DNA of 55,348 nt from Acidobacteriota bacterium (GCA_027592785.1 JAQCLD010000015.1:1-55348); one strand, 5' to 3'. Counted from the stretch's first letter, positions 28,321 to 38,854 are shown. The notes: a model not told the origin generated them from the sequence alone. Numbers and translations: made by a program.

Positions 28321-29697
28321 TCACCACGTGGCGCCAGCGGCCCGATACGTAGCCATTGACTTGTGGCTGTCGGTCAGCGCAGCAACGACCTTTAGCCCTG
28401 CACCGGCGGCAGATAGCTCCCGCAGGTTTACGACAAACAGAGTTGAGTCTCCGAGATCGAAGCGCTCTCTCTCGGCATCCTCCAGCTGACGTGCCACATC
28501 CATTTCCGCCCGGGCCAATTCCAAACGCTGGAGCGCCGCGTCGAGTGCTGCGAGAGCAGTGCGGACTTCAACCAGAACGCGATTTCTCGCAAATCGTAGC
28601 TCCTGTTCGAGTTGTACCAGCTTGGCCTGTTGTATTGCCGACTCGCCCTTCGCCTTCCGTCGCTGGAAAGGCGTAGTAATGGAAAGTGAAGCGACAAACT
28701 CATCGCCGCGCTTCGTAATCGAGCCGACGCCGGCATCGCGCCCATAACGCTCTGTCACGTCGACTTCCGGCAGCAAGCCATTGCGAGCGAGCCGTAGCCC
28801 GGCGTTGGCTTGGCGGACTTTGACGAGGGTCCCTGCAATCTCCGGCCGAAGAACCAGGGCGCGTGCGAGGTCCGCCCCACGTTGGTCAGCAGAAATTGTC
28901 TCCGGCTCCGGAAACTCCGGCAGCATATCTCTGTCGGCGACTTGCGGCCGCCCTGCGGCATCACGGTAGAACAGCGAAAGCTCAAGCTGTGCAGTCTGGA
29001 GATCCCGTTCAGCCGCGACGACCGCCGACCGACGCTCAAGCACCGCCCGCTGGTTGTCCGCAATCTCGATGGCGGCAATCTGGCCGGCGGCCACCGACTC
29101 TTGAACCTGCGCGTGGCGCTCGTCAGCGATTCGCAGCAGATCTTCAACAACACTGAGTCTGTGACCAGCTGAGACCCAATCCCAGTAGGACTTGCTCGCG
29201 GCCTCAAGGACCCTTAGCCTTCGTTGGTCAATCGAAGCGTCTGCTAGTTCGATCGAGAGTCTGGCAAGCGCGAGTTCTGTTCGCCGCTCGTCGGTTTCCC
29301 TATTTCGCAAGAGCGACATGCGCAAACCCCCGCTCCATTCGCCCCGCGATAGCGTCAACACATCCTCTTCCCATGGGCCGAAGTTTCCTTGGCCGCGTTT
29401 GTAGCCGCCAAACAACTCGGCGCCCCAATTCTGCAAGGGCTGGCTGATCTCCGCGCCGTTCTCGCGGTTCCTATAGAAGCCAAACTGGTTGGATCCCGAC
29501 TTGGCTGAAAGCTTGGTGTCAAACGCTCCTTCGGCTGATAGCGACTTCCCTTCGGCCATCGCGCGCTCTTGAATCGTGGCCAACAGAAGTGGGTAAGCGG
29601 TTTCTGCAGACTGCAGCACCTCGTCAAGCGAAAGCACGCCTGCAGAGACCGGAAAGGCCGATACGGCCATCAACACGACAACAAGAATTCGCGGCAT
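28321..29697 (-). CDS. TolC-family outer-membrane efflux protein
   Basis: A 458-residue exported protein with a signal peptide (LVVVLMAVSAFPVSAGVLSL) and two long helical halves rich in Ala, Leu, Glu and Arg, as in TolC barrels with periplasmic helices. YWDWVSAGHRLSVVEDLL and ARALVLRPEIAGTLVKVRQA are typical. It is the last gene of the ABC-HlyD-TolC operon; its ATG overlaps the HlyD stop (TGATG at 29695-29699). It should form the outer-membrane channel of the export system. Confidence 0.88.
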   Translation of the reverse strand: MPRILVVVLMAVSAFPVSAGVLSLDEVLQSAETAYPLLLATIQERAMAEGKSLSAEGAFDTKLSAKSGSNQFGFYRNRENGAEISQPLQNWGAELFGGYKRGQGNFGPWEEDVLTLSRGEWSGGLRMSLLRNRETDERRTELALARLSIELADASIDQRRLRVLEAASKSYWDWVSAGHRLSVVEDLLRIADERHAQVQESVAAGQIAAIEIADNQRAVLERRSAVVAAERDLQTAQLELSLFYRDAAGRPQVADRDMLPEFPEPETISADQRGADLARALVLRPEIAGTLVKVRQANAGLRLARNGLLPEVDVTERYGRDAGVGSITKRGDEFVASLSITTPFQRRKAKGESAIQQAKLVQLEQELRFARNRVLVEVRTALAALDAALQRLELARAEMDVARQLEDAERERFDLGDSTLFVVNLRELSAAGAGLKVVAALTDSHKSMATYRAAGATW

Positions 29698-31013
29698 CAA
29701 CTCTTGGCCTCCTTTCCGCTGCTGTCGGCTGTCGTCGGCTCAGTTGTCGCGGGCGGAAAGCCGTTGAACTTTCGCCACAGCTCAAAACCCAACGAGACTT
29801 CATCAAGCAAGATCCATCCGTTGGCGCGCACACCCTGGCGAAGATAGCGTTGCTCGGGCCAAGGTGCGGCGTCGGGGTCGGCCTGGACCAGCGCGCGGAA
29901 CTGACCGCGCCCATTGTCGGACGCGTCCACCAATAGAACCTCTCCCCCAAAGGTACCCACGGCAACTGCGGGCCAGCCAGAAAACTGCAGTGCTGGCCAA
30001 CCCTCAAACTGCAACCGCACTTTGCGGCCCGGGGAGACCAGCGGTGCGTCATTGCCGTCGATCAACAATGCGACAACGTTGTTAGTCGAATAAGGAACGA
30101 GTTCTACCAAAACTTCGCCCGCTTTTACCATCTCACCGCCCATCCTCGTGACTACGCGCAAGACGGTGCCGTCGACCGGAGAACGAACAACCTGAGTCGC
30201 TTGTCGGGCCAGACGCACATCGACCTTGGTGAGTTCAGCGACTGTCTTCTGCACATCCGACAACGCTGACTCCAGCGACGCACGCCCATCTTCGATCTTG
30301 GCCTGGTTCTCGGCTTCGATCTTGTAGCGTTCGGCCAGGACTGCGAGTCGATTATTGCGCTCCGCGTTGAGGTCTGCACGCGCTTTGTTGGCAGAAGCAA
30401 CCGTCTGGTTGTGTTCTAAGACGGCAAGCTCATAGCTACGCCGCGAAGCAAGACCACGCTCGTTCAATCGTGACTGCCGGTCCAAGTTGAGTCTTGCCGT
30501 TTGCTCGGCGGCTTCTGCCGCCTCCAATCCGCGTTCTGCCGCCTCGATCTTGTCCTCGGCGACATCGATCTTCGATATTGCAGCGTCCATGGCGCGATCC
30601 CGAGTGAGCTCCAATCGTCCGATTTTGTCCCGCACTGAGCCGGATTTACGTTGAGCCGCTTCGCGGACGCCGACCGTCGCGGTGCGCTCCTGCTCCATCC
30701 GTTCGACCAACGACGGATCATTGTCCGAAATAACCAGGATCAAGTCACCCTTGCTGACTCGAGCGCCCTCAACGACGGCCCATTCGGTGATACGACCGTC
30801 GATCGGCGCTTCGATGAATTGGCGTCGCTCAACCGGGTCAAAGGCGACAATCTGACCCGATGCCGCCACGTTTTGCTGCCACGGCACCAGCGTCAAGCCA
30901 ATCACCGCCATGACTAGTACTGATGCGAGAAGCCAGGCGAGAATCCGCGTGTGGCGGATCGACCCAACATGGTCCAAAGCCTCGAATCGCCCGTTGAAAT
31001 CGTGTGCCTTCAT
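29697..31013 (-). CDS. HlyD-family periplasmic adaptor protein
   Basis: A 438-residue membrane-fusion protein. One N-terminal membrane span (residues about 25-45, ILAWLLASVLVMAVIGLTLV) is followed by a biotinyl-lipoyl-like segment (IEAPIDGRITEWAVVEGARV), a long coiled coil of about residues 110-280 and the second lipoyl half (VVRSPVDGTVLRVVTRMGGE). It bridges the inner-membrane ABC protein to TolC. Its start overlaps the ABC gene's stop by four bases (ATGA, 31010-31013). Confidence 0.9.
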   Translation of the reverse strand: MKAHDFNGRFEALDHVGSIRHTRILAWLLASVLVMAVIGLTLVPWQQNVAASGQIVAFDPVERRQFIEAPIDGRITEWAVVEGARVSKGDLILVISDNDPSLVERMEQERTATVGVREAAQRKSGSVRDKIGRLELTRDRAMDAAISKIDVAEDKIEAAERGLEAAEAAEQTARLNLDRQSRLNERGLASRRSYELAVLEHNQTVASANKARADLNAERNNRLAVLAERYKIEAENQAKIEDGRASLESALSDVQKTVAELTKVDVRLARQATQVVRSPVDGTVLRVVTRMGGEMVKAGEVLVELVPYSTNNVVALLIDGNDAPLVSPGRKVRLQFEGWPALQFSGWPAVAVGTFGGEVLLVDASDNGRGQFRALVQADPDAAPWPEQRYLRQGVRANGWILLDEVSLGFELWRKFNGFPPATTEPTTADSSGKEAKS

Positions 31014-32749
31014 CGATTGCTTCCCTCCCTATCTCCCTTGGCAACTCGACTCAGCTGCACTGTGCGCTCACAACGAGACAGCAAGTCTGGATCGTTCGTG
31101 ATGCAAACGAGCGTCCAGGGCATCTTTGGCGCGAACAGTGTCTTGCAGATAGCCTCGCGTACCGCCTCGTCTTTGATTCCGTCCAATGCCTCATCGACCA
31201 CCAACAAGGAAGGTTTTCCCGCGATTGCGCGCGCGAGCGTGAGGCAGATTGCCTGAGGTCGCGTGAGTCCAGGCGCCGCCCCCGCGCGCAGACCGGTTTG
31301 TAGCCCCTGCGGCATTGCCAGTATGTCGTCTAGCAGACCCACCGCGGCCAGCGCTCCAGTGATCTCTTCCAACCCGACGCCCGGGCGTCCCAGAGAAACG
31401 TTGCGTGCAACGCTGTCAGAGAGGATCTCTGGACCCCGCACCAGGGCCGCCCCGTCCAGCAATGCGGCGGTTGCGAGGTCGCGTGTATCTAGTCCGTTTA
31501 GCATCACGACGCCGGAAGCAGGACGCCGTAGGCCGCACAGTACGTCAGCGAGATTTGACTTGCCGGAGCCACCTGGTCCAGTCACTCCTACGCTAGTACC
31601 TGGATCCAGAGTCAACTCCAAACTCTCGCCCGCTCCTGCTGCCGAGGTGAGCGTCAGGCCCCGGAGTTGTACGCTTGCCGGGCCTGACCGCTTAGCCCAC
31701 TCGCTTCGGCCACCTTCTTCTGACGGCAGATCAATCACGTTCCCCAACTTGTCGAGTGCGGCCAACAAGTCGTAATACGTCTCCAGCTTCTTGCCGAACC
31801 TCGAAAATCCGCTGACCACGGTCGTCACGATCAGTTCCGCTGCCACGAGTTGCCCGAGAGTTAGTTGTCCCTGCATGACCAAGAAACCGCCAATGCCGAG
31901 AAGAAGAGCGCTAGCGACAGCTTGCAGCGCCAACGAACCAACAACCTGCCTCATAACGACGCGAAAATGCGCTTTACGACGATCCAGGTATTCCTGTGCA
32001 AGTCCGTCAACGCGGCCCAGGGCGTAGGATCTACCCGACGCCGATTTGAAGACCGGTATGTGAGCAGAGATTTCTTCGAGCCAGGCCGCGATCGAATACT
32101 TCGCCTTCGACTCTCTGATGGCGGTCGGAACAGCGCCACGGCCAAGAACAAAAAAGATCAACGCCATCACCGCCAACAGCAACGCGTCAAACGCCAGCAG
32201 CAGAGGGTGATAGACCGCCAATAGCAAGAGGCCCAGCACTGTCTGCATCGCCAGCGATAGACCATCCATCAGCAGCGCGGCGGCGCTCTTCTGAACGGTG
32301 ACGACGTCGAAGAAACGATTCACTAACTCTGGGCCGTACAGTCGATCGAAAACCTCCGTCTTGACGCTCACCAATCTCTGAGCGAAATCGGTCGTCACAC
32401 GGACGCAGAGTCGACGCTGGATGATCTCAACCGCCAATACACGGAAGGCGTTCATCACGGCCGATAACCCCAACGCGACGCCGACAAATAGCGTCAAGAT
32501 GATGAGCGGCTGGATCATCGACCCAAAAGCGATGAAATTGACGACCGCCTGCACCGAGATCGGCACGACCAGCGTCGTCAGACCAATGCCGACCGAGTAA
32601 ATAGTGACGACCCACAGGTCTCTGCTCTCTAGGCGTAACAGGGCCAGCAGTCGCGGCAGCGGGTTGCCGTCGTACGACACGCCTTTATCAGTGGGCGATC
32701 GCAGGGCGTCAAGCGGCGCACTTTCGGCGGTGGAGGCTTTCTTTTCCAT
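31010..32749 (-). CDS. Type I secretion-like ABC transporter with atypical nucleotide-binding domain
   Basis: A 579-residue fused permease-ATPase. Residues about 45-310 hold six membrane spans; the ATPase part begins near residue 350. Walker A is present (VTGPGGSGKSN) and so is Walker B (SLLVVDEALDG). The signature motif is degenerate (GLTRPQAICL in place of LSGGQ) and the switch His is Asn (CITNDPD). No N-terminal C39 peptidase domain is present. It is first of a three-gene operon with HlyD and TolC. No secreted substrate gene lies nearby. The altered motifs may mean slow or partner-dependent ATP use. Confidence 0.88.
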   Translation of the reverse strand: MEKKASTAESAPLDALRSPTDKGVSYDGNPLPRLLALLRLESRDLWVVTIYSVGIGLTTLVVPISVQAVVNFIAFGSMIQPLIILTLFVGVALGLSAVMNAFRVLAVEIIQRRLCVRVTTDFAQRLVSVKTEVFDRLYGPELVNRFFDVVTVQKSAAALLMDGLSLAMQTVLGLLLLAVYHPLLLAFDALLLAVMALIFFVLGRGAVPTAIRESKAKYSIAAWLEEISAHIPVFKSASGRSYALGRVDGLAQEYLDRRKAHFRVVMRQVVGSLALQAVASALLLGIGGFLVMQGQLTLGQLVAAELIVTTVVSGFSRFGKKLETYYDLLAALDKLGNVIDLPSEEGGRSEWAKRSGPASVQLRGLTLTSAAGAGESLELTLDPGTSVGVTGPGGSGKSNLADVLCGLRRPASGVVMLNGLDTRDLATAALLDGAALVRGPEILSDSVARNVSLGRPGVGLEEITGALAAVGLLDDILAMPQGLQTGLRAGAAPGLTRPQAICLTLARAIAGKPSLLVVDEALDGIKDEAVREAICKTLFAPKMPWTLVCITNDPDLLSRCERTVQLSRVAKGDREGSNR

Positions 32750-32839
32750 TGACCTGGTTGGCAGAGCTTGTACTCTGTCTCAAGTGTACGGGGCGACCAA
32801 CCGTTAGGTCCAATAGATAATTATGGTGATTCTATAGAT

Positions 32840-33745
32840 TTAAGCGAAATAAAAAAGTTTTTCATGAGCTGCTTCGACAAGCCTCATGACCGCCGGGTTA
32901 CGGACCCTCCGTTCGAGCGAGATTGCAAAGAAGCGTTCGCGAACGCCCTCCGCCGAACCGATGTCGACTGCTCCATAGAGATCCGCGATCGATTCCTTGA
33001 TCACCGACGGCGCCGCGAACAGGGCGGGCGTCGTTTGGGTGAACGCCTTCAGCAACGCGCTGTCCTCAAACTCGGCGAGAACCCGGGGGTGAATCTGTCG
33101 TCTGGCGAACCAGTGGTCCAACATCCTGCGCAACGCTGTATTCTCCGTGGGCATCACGAAAGGCGCGCCATCGAGGGAGTCGGGAAACCCTTTCCGGTAA
33201 TGCCGGGCACTCTTCTTCGGTGCGAATACGGAAACGCCGCATGTTCCAAGGTCGTGATTGAACGCTCTGACGTTGTGTTCGGGGCCCGCCGGCGCATCCG
33301 ATAGGACGATGTCGATCTCATGCGATGCAAGCCGCGCAAGCAATTCAGCTGGCTTGCCCTCGTAGCAAATCAGATGGACGTCCTCTTCTCCCGATAGGAG
33401 TGGTCTCAATACTCTCGTCACCACCATCTTTGGCAGCACGTCTGCGACGCCCACTCGAAGACGCTGCCGACGATCGCTGGGACCTCCCTCCAGCGTCGTC
33501 AACATCTCCCGACCCAGCGAGAAGATGTCGTTCGAATAGCGGTAGACCGTGCGTCCAGCTTCGGTCAGTTCCAGCCGTCGTCCAATGCGCACGAACAACT
33601 GCTGACCGAGAAATTCCTCCAGGCTACGCAGTTGAGCCGAGAGCGTAGGTTGAGCAAGGCCCAGTTCTTCACTAGCCGCAGTCACTCCGCCCGCGCGGGC
33701 GATGGTCCAAAAGTAGAACAGGTGATGGTAGTTGAGCCATTGCAT
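32840..33745 (-). CDS. nhaR: LysR-type regulator, NhaR-like
   Basis: A 301-residue LysR-family regulator. The N-terminus MQWLNYHHLFYFWTIARAGG is characteristic of NhaR, which in E. coli activates a sodium/proton antiporter gene. The HTH continues with TAASEELGLAQPTLSAQLR; the effector domain covers residues 90-295. The ATG at 33745 is chosen because the protein matches NhaR starts; the frame is open to 33826. No antiporter gene is close. The secretion operon begins 90 bp downstream on the same strand and is a likely target (inference). Confidence 0.85.
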   Translation of the reverse strand: MQWLNYHHLFYFWTIARAGGVTAASEELGLAQPTLSAQLRSLEEFLGQQLFVRIGRRLELTEAGRTVYRYSNDIFSLGREMLTTLEGGPSDRRQRLRVGVADVLPKMVVTRVLRPLLSGEEDVHLICYEGKPAELLARLASHEIDIVLSDAPAGPEHNVRAFNHDLGTCGVSVFAPKKSARHYRKGFPDSLDGAPFVMPTENTALRRMLDHWFARRQIHPRVLAEFEDSALLKAFTQTTPALFAAPSVIKESIADLYGAVDIGSAEGVRERFFAISLERRVRNPAVMRLVEAAHEKLFYFA

Positions 33746-33949
33746 GGTTATCACTATACACAGAGAGACTCCATAGTAATACTCAATCCTGGCTACACCC
33801 GAATGCGCAGAACCGCAGATCCGCAAGCCGCGGTCGTCAGGGCCGCGCCGATTCAGTCAGCACAAGTCAGATACCCTCGATCGTCCCAAAGGCGCCGTGG
33901 ATCACCACCGCGATGCTCGCTCTGGGATACTGGGTGTTTCGCACTCGAG

Positions 33950-35110
33950 ATGCCTGATTTCACCGCCATCCTACCGCCAGCCCGCATCGGCATCATCGGA
34001 GGCGGTCAATTGGGCAAAATGATCGCGCAACAGGCGAAGAAGCTGGGCTTCCGCGTCGTCGTGCTGGATCCGTTTCCGGATGCTCCCGCTGGGCAGATCG
34101 CCGACGAGCAGATCGTCGGCGACTTTAACGATCGCGCTCGGATTCGCGAGTTGGTGGAGTCCTGTGCGCTGACGACCTACGACATCGAGCACATCGATGC
34201 GCAAGCCCTGCAGGCCCTGGAAGCCGAGGGGCATGCCATCCGGCCGTCGGGCAAGCTGCTCGAGTTAGTGCAGGACAAGTTGCTGCAGCGTGAGCTTTAC
34301 GCGAAGGCCGGCCTACCGCAGCCGGAGTACGCGCGCTGCGACGAGCCGGGACCCGAAGCGTTCGAGGCGTTCGGCTATCCACTGGTGCAGAAGGCGCGCA
34401 AGGGCGGCTACGACGGGCGCGGCGTCGCGATTATTGCCGGACCCGAACAAGCGAACTCGGCGCTGGCCGTGCCGTCGCTGCTCGAGCGAAAAGTCGATAT
34501 TGAGAAGGAGTTGGCGATCGTGGTCGCGCGTGGACTGGACGGCGCGATAGCCTCCTATCCGCTGGTTGAAATGGATGTCGACCAGCAGGCGAATCTATTA
34601 GACCTGCTGCTGGCGCCCGCACGAGTTGAGCCGGCCGTAGCAGAACGAGCGGAGCAACTCGCCATCGGAGTGGTCGAAGCACTTGGGGGAGCGGGCGTAT
34701 TCGGGGTAGAGCTGTTTCTCTCAAGGTCGGGAGAGCTACTGGTAAATGAGGTAGCGCCGCGGCCGCACAACTCGGGGCATTTCACCTACGAGGCGACCGT
34801 GACGAGCCAGTTCGAGCAGCACTTGCGCGCGATCGCGGGGCTACCGCTAGGGTCTACTCAGCAGTACATGCCGGCGGCGATGGTCAACCTGCTGGGGGCG
34901 CCAGGGGAATGCGGACCGGCGGTTTTCAACGGATTGACAGACGCGCTGGCCGTCCCCGGTGCTGTAATACATATCTACGGAAAGGCGGAGACGCGGCCGT
35001 TCCGCAAGATGGGGCACGTAACGGTGCTCGATCCGGACCTGGAGAAAGCGCGCTCGAAGGCCATCGCCATTCGGGACAAGATTCGCGTTTGCGCGGTAAG
35101 CGACGGGTAG
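33950..35110 (+). CDS. purK: N5-carboxyaminoimidazole ribonucleotide synthase
   Basis: A 386-residue ATP-grasp enzyme of de novo purine synthesis: AIR plus bicarbonate plus ATP gives N5-CAIR. Motifs are [20 protein letters not shown] at the N-terminus, [14 protein letters not shown], and [20 protein letters not shown] followed by GHFTYEA. The ATG at 33950 fits the family start; the frame is open back to 33632. purE follows after 19 bp, so CAIR is made by the paired PurK-PurE route. Confidence 0.95.
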   Translation: MPDFTAILPPARIGIIGGGQLGKMIAQQAKKLGFRVVVLDPFPDAPAGQIADEQIVGDFNDRARIRELVESCALTTYDIEHIDAQALQALEAEGHAIRPSGKLLELVQDKLLQRELYAKAGLPQPEYARCDEPGPEAFEAFGYPLVQKARKGGYDGRGVAIIAGPEQANSALAVPSLLERKVDIEKELAIVVARGLDGAIASYPLVEMDVDQQANLLDLLLAPARVEPAVAERAEQLAIGVVEALGGAGVFGVELFLSRSGELLVNEVAPRPHNSGHFTYEATVTSQFEQHLRAIAGLPLGSTQQYMPAAMVNLLGAPGECGPAVFNGLTDALAVPGAVIHIYGKAETRPFRKMGHVTVLDPDLEKARSKAIAIRDKIRVCAVSDG

Positions 35111-35129
35111 GCGGAGCAGGAGTGACGAT

Positions 35130-35642
35130 ATGAGCGCACGTGTCGGCATCATCATGGGCAGCGATTCGGATCTGCCCGTCATGCAAGCTGCGGCCGAGGT
35201 CTTGGATGGGCTGGGCGTTGAGTACGAGCTGACGATCGTGTCGGCCCACCGGACCCCGGAGCGGATGGTCGACTACGCCAAGACGGCGGCTGACCGCGGG
35301 ATCGATGTGATCATCGCCGGTGCGGGCGGTGCGGCGCATCTGCCGGGAATGGTAGCTGCGCTGACGCCGCTGCCCGTGATTGGCGTACCGGTACAGCTGT
35401 CGTCACTCGCCGGACTGGACTCTCTGTTGTCGATCGTGCAGATGCCAAAAGGCGTACCGGTAGCGACCGTGGCGATCAACAATGCCACGAATGCAGGCGT
35501 GTTAGCGGCGTCAATCGTGGGGACGGCGGACCACAAGATCCGCAAGGCGGTAGCGAATTACAAGGATTCGCTCAAGTCCACGGTCCTCGCCAAGGCTGAG
35601 AAGCTCGAAGATGAGGGCTGGCGGAAGTATTTGAAGGCGTAA
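35130..35642 (+). CDS. purE: N5-carboxyaminoimidazole ribonucleotide mutase
   Basis: A 170-residue class I PurE that converts N5-CAIR to CAIR. The family signature [16 protein letters not shown] opens the protein; [16 protein letters not shown] and [20 protein letters not shown] are the active-site segments. GGAG lies about nine bases before the ATG. It is second in a purK-purE operon. The 339-bp stretch after it (35643-35981) shows no gene I can support. Confidence 0.96.
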   Translation: MSARVGIIMGSDSDLPVMQAAAEVLDGLGVEYELTIVSAHRTPERMVDYAKTAADRGIDVIIAGAGGAAHLPGMVAALTPLPVIGVPVQLSSLAGLDSLLSIVQMPKGVPVATVAINNATNAGVLAASIVGTADHKIRKAVANYKDSLKSTVLAKAEKLEDEGWRKYLKA

Positions 35643-35981
35643 GCGCCCATCTTCCACCCCCTGCTGCCCTGAAATCAGAACGGCCATTCGCGACTGCAGC
35701 GTTAGCTGCGCAAGCGGGTCTAGCTTGGGGCTCCGGCGCAACGATCGAGCCGACGCGTTGCTGAGGCAGTGCCGCCGCGGCTAGAGCTGTCAGGATGGCC
35801 AGTCAGGCCACGCCGAACTTACTCATTTGGCTCATCAGCGCCTAGTCCAAGTCGATTGTATCGAGCTACGAGATGGACGGGCCGCTCAGCGGAGTAGGAG
35901 CTGGCCGTCAAACCTTGTTAACACTGGCGCCACAATGGCTCATCTGCTGTGGGTTGACAGTATAATTCGCGAAGGGGCCTG

Positions 35982-36908
35982 TTGCGGGGATGTTTAGCAG
36001 TATTCGGGTTGTTGCTGGCGCATGCGTTGGCCCTGCCGTGCCACGCGCAAACGCCGGAATTCATCGGCAGCGGTGTTTGCCTGGACTGCCATACCGATAT
36101 CGCCCAGGGCTTTAATCGCAATCCCCACTTCGAATCGATGGCCGCCGGCAATCTTCCGCCTGCCGAGACGGGCTGCGAGGGTTGCCACGGGCCGGGCGTC
36201 GCGCACGTCGCCGGCGGCGGTGATGTCACCAAGATCATTCGCTTCGCCGGGTTGGCGCCGAGCGCCGTTTTGGACCGCTGCCTCAGCTGCCACGCGGATG
36301 ACCTGGGCAAGATGCGCGTTCGTCGCTCGTCACACTCGACGGGCGAGATTAGCTGCGTCTCGTGCCACTCGATACACCAATCTAAAGAGATCGGCCCGCT
36401 GTTAGCCAAGCGTGAAGCCGATCTTTGTTACACGTGTCACATTGAGGTTCGCGCCCAGTTCAATCTGCCGTTTAAGCATCGCGTCAACGAAGGCTCGATG
36501 AAGTGCTCGGATTGCCACAATCCGCACGGCGCGCCTGAGGCGACCTGGGCTTCGGCCGGCTCGCGAAACATGGTCCGGCACGCGGCGGGCAACGACATCG
36601 CTTGCGTGGGCTGCCATACGGACAAGCGCGGGCCCTTCGTCTACGAGCATGCGCCGGTGCGCGTTGAGGGATGCGCGACGTGCCACAACCCGCACGGGAG
36701 TACGAATCCCCGACTGTTGAGCCGTCCCGCGGCGTTCACCATGTGCCTGGAGTGCCATAACGGCGTAGCTGGATTTGGCACGATGGCGACCGACATTCCC
36801 AATCCAACGGTGGGCTTCCACAACATCGCTAGTCCGCAGTTCCAGAATTGCGTGGTTTGCCACTCGCGCATTCACGGCTCGAATTCGGACAGGTTGTTCC
36901 GGCGATGA
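35982..36908 (+). CDS. Periplasmic decahaem c-type cytochrome (MtrA/DmsE-like)
   Basis: A 308-residue exported protein with ten CxxCH motifs: CLDCH, CEGCH, CLSCH, CVSCH, CYTCH, CSDCH, CVGCH, CATCH, CLECH and CVVCH. The N-terminus is a signal peptide (AVFGLLLAHALALPCHA). The start is a TTG at 35982, supported by GAAGGGG six bases upstream; no in-frame ATG precedes the signal. Ten haems in about 300 residues matches MtrA/DmsE/PioA, which pass electrons through an outer-membrane porin. The porin gene follows with a four-base overlap (ATGA, 36905-36908). No inner-membrane quinol dehydrogenase or outer-surface cytochrome gene is in the window. Confidence 0.92.
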   Translation: MRGCLAVFGLLLAHALALPCHAQTPEFIGSGVCLDCHTDIAQGFNRNPHFESMAAGNLPPAETGCEGCHGPGVAHVAGGGDVTKIIRFAGLAPSAVLDRCLSCHADDLGKMRVRRSSHSTGEISCVSCHSIHQSKEIGPLLAKREADLCYTCHIEVRAQFNLPFKHRVNEGSMKCSDCHNPHGAPEATWASAGSRNMVRHAAGNDIACVGCHTDKRGPFVYEHAPVRVEGCATCHNPHGSTNPRLLSRPAAFTMCLECHNGVAGFGTMATDIPNPTVGFHNIASPQFQNCVVCHSRIHGSNSDRLFRR

Positions 36909-38854
36909 CGGCGCGGCTCCTAATCCTAGCGACCATGATTGCAGCGACGGCCTGGCCGCAGCCGGTGTTGACGCCGACGCCGGACAGGCCGGGAGCGCCA
37001 GAAAAGCGGGGCGGCTATACGGTTTCGAATTCGTTTGAGACCGGCTATCGTTTCGCCACGGTCGGCGGCAATCGGGACGTCTACGACTCCAGCGTAAACT
37101 TCGGCAACGGCGTGCGCCTGTTCGAGGGCGAGCTACGCATCGACTCTCTCGACGGCAAGAACAAGTGGCTCGATGAGTTCGCCTTCAACGTGCGGGGCGG
37201 GCCCGGCGATCCGTATCAGTCCAACGTGGTGAAAGCCGAAAAGCACGGCCTGTACCGCTACGATCTGCAACTGCGCACGACCGAATACTACAACCGCTTG
37301 CCGGCGCTGTGGGAAGGTGAGCACTCATTGCGAACGCAGCGAACGCTGCAGTCGCACAACCTGATCCTGCGGCCGGGGAGCCGCTTCGAGATTCTGCTCG
37401 GATACGACCGCAACCGGAGGACCGGGCCCGGATTCTTTTCCGAGGGCATACCGAGTGCGGCGGGGGCGTTTCGCAGGACGAACTTCTTGCGCCTCGCGCA
37501 GGACGTCCGTCAGGAGAATAATGAATACCGCGCCGGCTTCAATCTGCGTGCAGGCGGTCTGCTGCTAACGGCGACCCAGGCGCTCGACAACTACAAAGAC
37601 GACACCACGTTCGGCGAGACCCTGATTCCCAGCGTATTGCCGAATATGCAGCTGACCTCGGGGTTGAGCAGGAGCGAGCCGTTCCACGGCAATACGCACA
37701 TTACCCAAGTCGCGGTGCGCACGGAGAGGGAGCGCTGGATTGGCTTTCAGGGCAACTTCGCATACGTTGAAGGCCGCCGCAACTCGGTATTGAGCGAGTC
37801 GGTGACGGGCACGGCCACGACGGGCGCCTCGACCTTGCGACAGACGTTCGTTTTCGGCGACGCCGGCCGCACCCAAGGCAGCGGCGAGTTCACTGTAACG
37901 CTCTTGCCGAGCGCCAAGTGGACGCTGACGAATACGGTCTCGGCCAACAATATGCGCATCGACGGCACATCTGACTTGCTCGAAGTGAGTATCTTCCGCA
38001 ACCAGTTGCTGCAGATCGAACACCTCGGCGTCAGACACATCGCCAACGCGACCGAAGCGAACTACCGGCCCACCGATCAGCTGGGTTTGTACGGAGCCTA
38101 TCGGCACTCCGAGCGTCGCGTGCGCACGCAGTCGTCCATTCCGCAATTCAACTCTGGAGAACCGCTGCTGGGCGTGGACAACAGCGTCGACGTCGGCGCC
38201 GCGGGGATTCGCTGGACGCCGATGCGCGAGATTCGCGCCTCGCTCGACGTGGAGATCGGCAGAGCCGACCAGCCGCTAACGCCGGTTAGCCCGCGCAAGT
38301 TCCACAACGAGCGAGCCCGCGTGAGTTGGCGGCGTGACGGCTTTTCCGTTGCCGGATTTTTCAAGAACGAAATCAACGACAATCGCGTCGCACTCTCAGA
38401 CTACAGTTCCGACCGGCAATCGGCGGGAGCGTCGGTGTTTTGGGCCGATGCGGACGGCAACGTAATGATCGACGGCGGCTATAGCTGGTTGAGCGCGAGC
38501 ACTTCGGCGGGAATCTTTAACCTCATTAATCCTGGGCAGGCGGCACGCACCGTGTATGAGAGCAACCTGCACACGCTGCAGTTCTCGGCGCAGGTTCGTC
38601 TGCAGAAGCGGGCCACGCTCTACCTCGGCTACACCTCGGCAAAGGACACCGGCGACGGCCGGGACGTCATATCGATCTCAGGCAATCTGACGCCGACCTA
38701 CCCCAGCTACTCCTTCGACGGGGCGAACTTCTTCGTCTCGCTGCCGCTCACTTACCAGTCGCCGCAAGCACGGCTCACGATCGCAATTTCCGATCGACTG
38801 GCTTGGAACTTCGGCTGGCAATACTACAGCTACGAAGAGCGCTTCACCGGCTAG
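36905..38854 (+). CDS. MtrB/PioB-like outer-membrane porin, stop 16 codons early
   Basis: A 649-residue exported protein with a signal (LLILATMIAATAWPQPV) and alternating beta-strand sequence throughout, as in the MtrB family that sheathes a decahaem cytochrome. Its ATG is coupled to the cytochrome gene. The annotated stop TAG (38852-38854) follows YYSYEERFTG. The same frame then continues QDYRAHVGYSSFRWSF to a TGA at 38903-38905. That tail is a normal last beta-strand ending in Phe, the signal used for barrel assembly, whereas the current end is not. Either the TAG is a mutation or base error, or it is read through. Confidence 0.85.
   Translation: MTARLLILATMIAATAWPQPVLTPTPDRPGAPEKRGGYTVSNSFETGYRFATVGGNRDVYDSSVNFGNGVRLFEGELRIDSLDGKNKWLDEFAFNVRGGPGDPYQSNVVKAEKHGLYRYDLQLRTTEYYNRLPALWEGEHSLRTQRTLQSHNLILRPGSRFEILLGYDRNRRTGPGFFSEGIPSAAGAFRRTNFLRLAQDVRQENNEYRAGFNLRAGGLLLTATQALDNYKDDTTFGETLIPSVLPNMQLTSGLSRSEPFHGNTHITQVAVRTERERWIGFQGNFAYVEGRRNSVLSESVTGTATTGASTLRQTFVFGDAGRTQGSGEFTVTLLPSAKWTLTNTVSANNMRIDGTSDLLEVSIFRNQLLQIEHLGVRHIANATEANYRPTDQLGLYGAYRHSERRVRTQSSIPQFNSGEPLLGVDNSVDVGAAGIRWTPMREIRASLDVEIGRADQPLTPVSPRKFHNERARVSWRRDGFSVAGFFKNEINDNRVALSDYSSDRQSAGASVFWADADGNVMIDGGYSWLSASTSAGIFNLINPGQAARTVYESNLHTLQFSAQVRLQKRATLYLGYTSAKDTGDGRDVISISGNLTPTYPSYSFDGANFFVSLPLTYQSPQARLTIAISDRLAWNFGWQYYSYEERFTG

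Noticed and set aside
35953-35966. TTGACA and TATAAT close together upstream of the decahaem gene
   Set aside because: Spacing of about two bases cannot form a sigma-70 promoter; the TATAAT alone is weak evidence.
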